Source: Prevotellaceae bacterium
Lineage (GTDB): Bacteria; Bacteroidota; Bacteroidia; Bacteroidales; Paludibacteraceae
Direction: 5' to 3'
DNA: 37,202 nt
Assembly (NCBI GenBank): GCA_031261165.1
Contig: JAISJU010000033.1
Location: forward strand, 1-37,202
Shown: positions 35,221-37,202 of the stretch, in pieces
How positions within the stretch are numbered: the first letter of the stretch is position 1
Layout: every line of letters begins with the position of its first letter
Translations under genes and position numbers: made by a program
Notes under the pieces: generated by a model
Told to the model about the DNA's origin: nothing
The model's input: the letters and a program-made list of their open reading frames with translations, nothing else
Database searches by the model: none

Positions 35221-36381
35221 ATGTATGACCATATTCGCCTGCATCTTAATCATACTTTTGAAAATGATAACGAGCGCAAGAAATTTTGCGAGCGGTATCA
35301 TTTGTGTGAATTTAATGAACATCAATCGACCTATAACAATTCAACGGAAACGGGGCTGAAACAGTGTCGAGGGGTTTATGTGAAGATGAGGCTCAGTAAC
35401 CGTACTTCGGCTTCGCTCAGTAACCGCAGTTCGACTTCGCTCACTGACCGGAAGGACTTTGGGGACAGTAGGGAAAATAGGGGGTTGCGGGTCGGAGCCC
35501 GCAATGACGGTGGCACACAGGTTGATGTGGGACTGATGTTTTCGTTTTCGCTGCATAAGTTTTATAATTTCAGCGTGCCGACTGTGGGGGAATATTTGAA
35601 TTGGGATGATTTTAGTTTTGGTAAGGCGAACAGGGCGAAGACTATGTTTTGCGATATGTTTCCGATGTGTGATTTTTCTCGGGCAAAGGTAACGACTTAT
35701 GAGGTGGGCATTAATATACAGTTGCCGCGCCCGCCGCAGGAATATATGGAGCAGTTGCGGGAGTTGCGGGTGAAAGAACGGAATTACCCCATTGTGGTGG
35801 ACAGGCACCAGAAGGATTATATGCAGTATGGGACATTCTCAAAGGGCAGGCGGATAGTGTATATATGGTACGACAAGACTTATGAGGCGCGGAGTAAGAT
35901 GCGCAGTAATTTGGTAAGGTATGTTGTGCCGGAGAATATTTTGCGCTGCGAAAAGGATAATCGAGTGCCGATACAGAAGACTATGTTTTTTGATTTGTTC
36001 AAAAAGGAGTTTCAACGCTTGACGGCAAATGAGTTTCGCAAGCGGTTTGTAGATGATATTTTTTTTGCCGAAAGAGTGCCAAAAGTGTGCCAACGGAATT
36101 TTCCTGATTTGGGAAAGGCGAAGTTGGCGATTTTAGAAGAGATTTTGAGGGATTTGAGGGACTTAAAGGACATTAGAGACGCGGGGGAAAGGGTTTTTGC
36201 GCGGATTGAGAAAGAATACAATGCCGGAATGCTGCCGAGGCGAACTTATTACCGCCGCGTGGCGGAAGTGAAAGAGGTGTTGGCATTGCTGCCGGGACTG
36301 CCGAAAGAGGTGTTGAATGAGAATGTGGATTATGAGAATGATTATAAAATGGCTGTTAGGGCTAAAATGGAGGTGTTATGA
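35221..36381 (+). CDS. Putative phage/plasmid replication-protein-like protein with a repeat-derived insertion
   Basis: SKGRRIVYIWYDKTYEARSKMRSNLVRYVVPENILR reminiscent of filamentous-phage-type replication proteins; assignment weak. Confidence 0.4.
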   Translation: MYDHIRLHLNHTFENDNERKKFCERYHLCEFNEHQSTYNNSTETGLKQCRGVYVKMRLSNRTSASLSNRSSTSLTDRKDFGDSRENRGLRVGARNDGGTQVDVGLMFSFSLHKFYNFSVPTVGEYLNWDDFSFGKANRAKTMFCDMFPMCDFSRAKVTTYEVGINIQLPRPPQEYMEQLRELRVKERNYPIVVDRHQKDYMQYGTFSKGRRIVYIWYDKTYEARSKMRSNLVRYVVPENILRCEKDNRVPIQKTMFFDLFKKEFQRLTANEFRKRFVDDIFFAERVPKVCQRNFPDLGKAKLAILEEILRDLRDLKDIRDAGERVFARIEKEYNAGMLPRRTYYRRVAEVKEVLALLPGLPKEVLNENVDYENDYKMAVRAKMEVL

Positions 36382-37199
36382 ATAACAATTACAATATATA
36401 TCAGAAAATAGACGAAATATGTGCGCGATTAGAAGGCTTTCGGGCATTCAATCCTAAACTTGCAAAACTATCGTACAGTGGCGGGCGGGACAGTCATTTA
36501 TTGTTGCATATTTTGAGAAATGTTTTAAAATTAAACAACGAGCAATTTCCCGCCATATATGCAAAAACTTACAATGAATTTGCCGAGATAAAGCATAGAA
36601 TTGAGGAACAGGATATTACGGTTGTAGATAGCGGACGGCGGGTATTTGAAGTGTTTGAGGAAGTTGGAGTTCCATTGTGGAGTAAAGATTGCTCGGTGAA
36701 TATTTATTACGCCTCAAAAAATGAAAAAAAATACACCAAACGGTGGGCAAAAAAATCAAAATCGCAATGGAATTTTACAGATAATTATTTTTGGTGTAAA
36801 AAAAATAATATAATCTGTTCGGATAAATGTTGTAAATTATTGAAAGAGAATATTTTGAATAAAAATAAAGCGCGAGTTGTCGGATTACGAGAAGAAGAAG
36901 GCGGTCGCCGGTCAGAAGGTCAGAAAGAATATGATTTTTGTGTAAGAAATTCAAAAGTGTTATTCAAACCGATTTTTGATGTTACTAATTCCGAACTTAT
37001 GGAAATAGAAAAGGCTTTGAGAATTGAACCATTAAATATATACAACTATTTAGACCGTACAGGGTGCGTAATGTGTGGTTTTGGGACAAAAAAGCAGATT
37101 GCTAAAAAAATAAACTATTTGCGTTGGTATGAACCAAGTAGAGCGGCATTTTATCTCAAATATTTTGACAAGTATTTGAGGTATAGGAAGATAATATAA
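36378..37199 (+). CDS. Phosphoadenosine-phosphosulfate-reductase-family PP-loop protein
   Basis: LAKLSYSGGRDSHLLLHILRNVL PP-loop; YLDRTGCVMCGFGTKKQIAKKINYLRWYEPSRAAFYLKYFDKYLRYRKI; ATGA overlap with upstream gene. Confidence 0.85.
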   Translation: MNNNYNIYQKIDEICARLEGFRAFNPKLAKLSYSGGRDSHLLLHILRNVLKLNNEQFPAIYAKTYNEFAEIKHRIEEQDITVVDSGRRVFEVFEEVGVPLWSKDCSVNIYYASKNEKKYTKRWAKKSKSQWNFTDNYFWCKKNNIICSDKCCKLLKENILNKNKARVVGLREEEGGRRSEGQKEYDFCVRNSKVLFKPIFDVTNSELMEIEKALRIEPLNIYNYLDRTGCVMCGFGTKKQIAKKINYLRWYEPSRAAFYLKYFDKYLRYRKII

Positions 37200-37202
37200 C
37201 TA

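Larger units (their letters stand above)
23724..37202. mobile_element. Left portion of an integrated phage-like element, open at the right window edge
   Basis: tRNA 3' fragment followed by HNH, XRE repressor, DNA methyltransferases, ASCH, DUF4406, DUF5131-like, PAPS-reductase-like genes. Confidence 0.75.

Overview
Bacteroidota (Bacteroidetes) chromosome fragment with two parts. (1) About 1-23.7 kb is core genome: enolase, a secreted glycan-degradation/T9SS cluster (GH95 with an embedded F5/8C-like domain, GH43-like), an RsmF-like rRNA methyltransferase, RsmI-like methylase, DUF5686 protein, acyltransferase, PPi-dependent phosphofructokinase, DUF6261 protein, the rplM-rpsI-rpsB-tsf cluster and a Gly/Asn-rich T9SS type-B cargo. 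(2) From a 3'-half tRNA-Lys(CTT) fragment at 23724-23766 to the window end lies the left part of an integrated phage-like element: HNH nuclease, small membrane proteins, XRE repressor with a divergent operator/promoter, a repeat-rich DUF7666-like protein, two DNA methyltransferase-like genes, ASCH, DUF4406, DUF5131/SPL-like radical SAM, Rep-like and PAPS-reductase-like genes. Neither integrase nor structural genes are seen, so the element continues past 37202. The observations I rate highest are: (a) a C5-cytosine methyltransferase whose C-terminal third reads as methyltransferase-like in two overlapping frames; (b) palindromic repeats apparently inserted in frame into several genes of both core and element; (c) a 12 x 27-bp coding repeat whose variation is almost entirely confined to three nucleotide columns; (d) a tRNA-like sequence with a 9-bp hairpin in place of normal D and anticodon arms; (e) three copies of one palindromic leader just upstream of element genes. 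Homology calls come from reading the translations; no database search was run.
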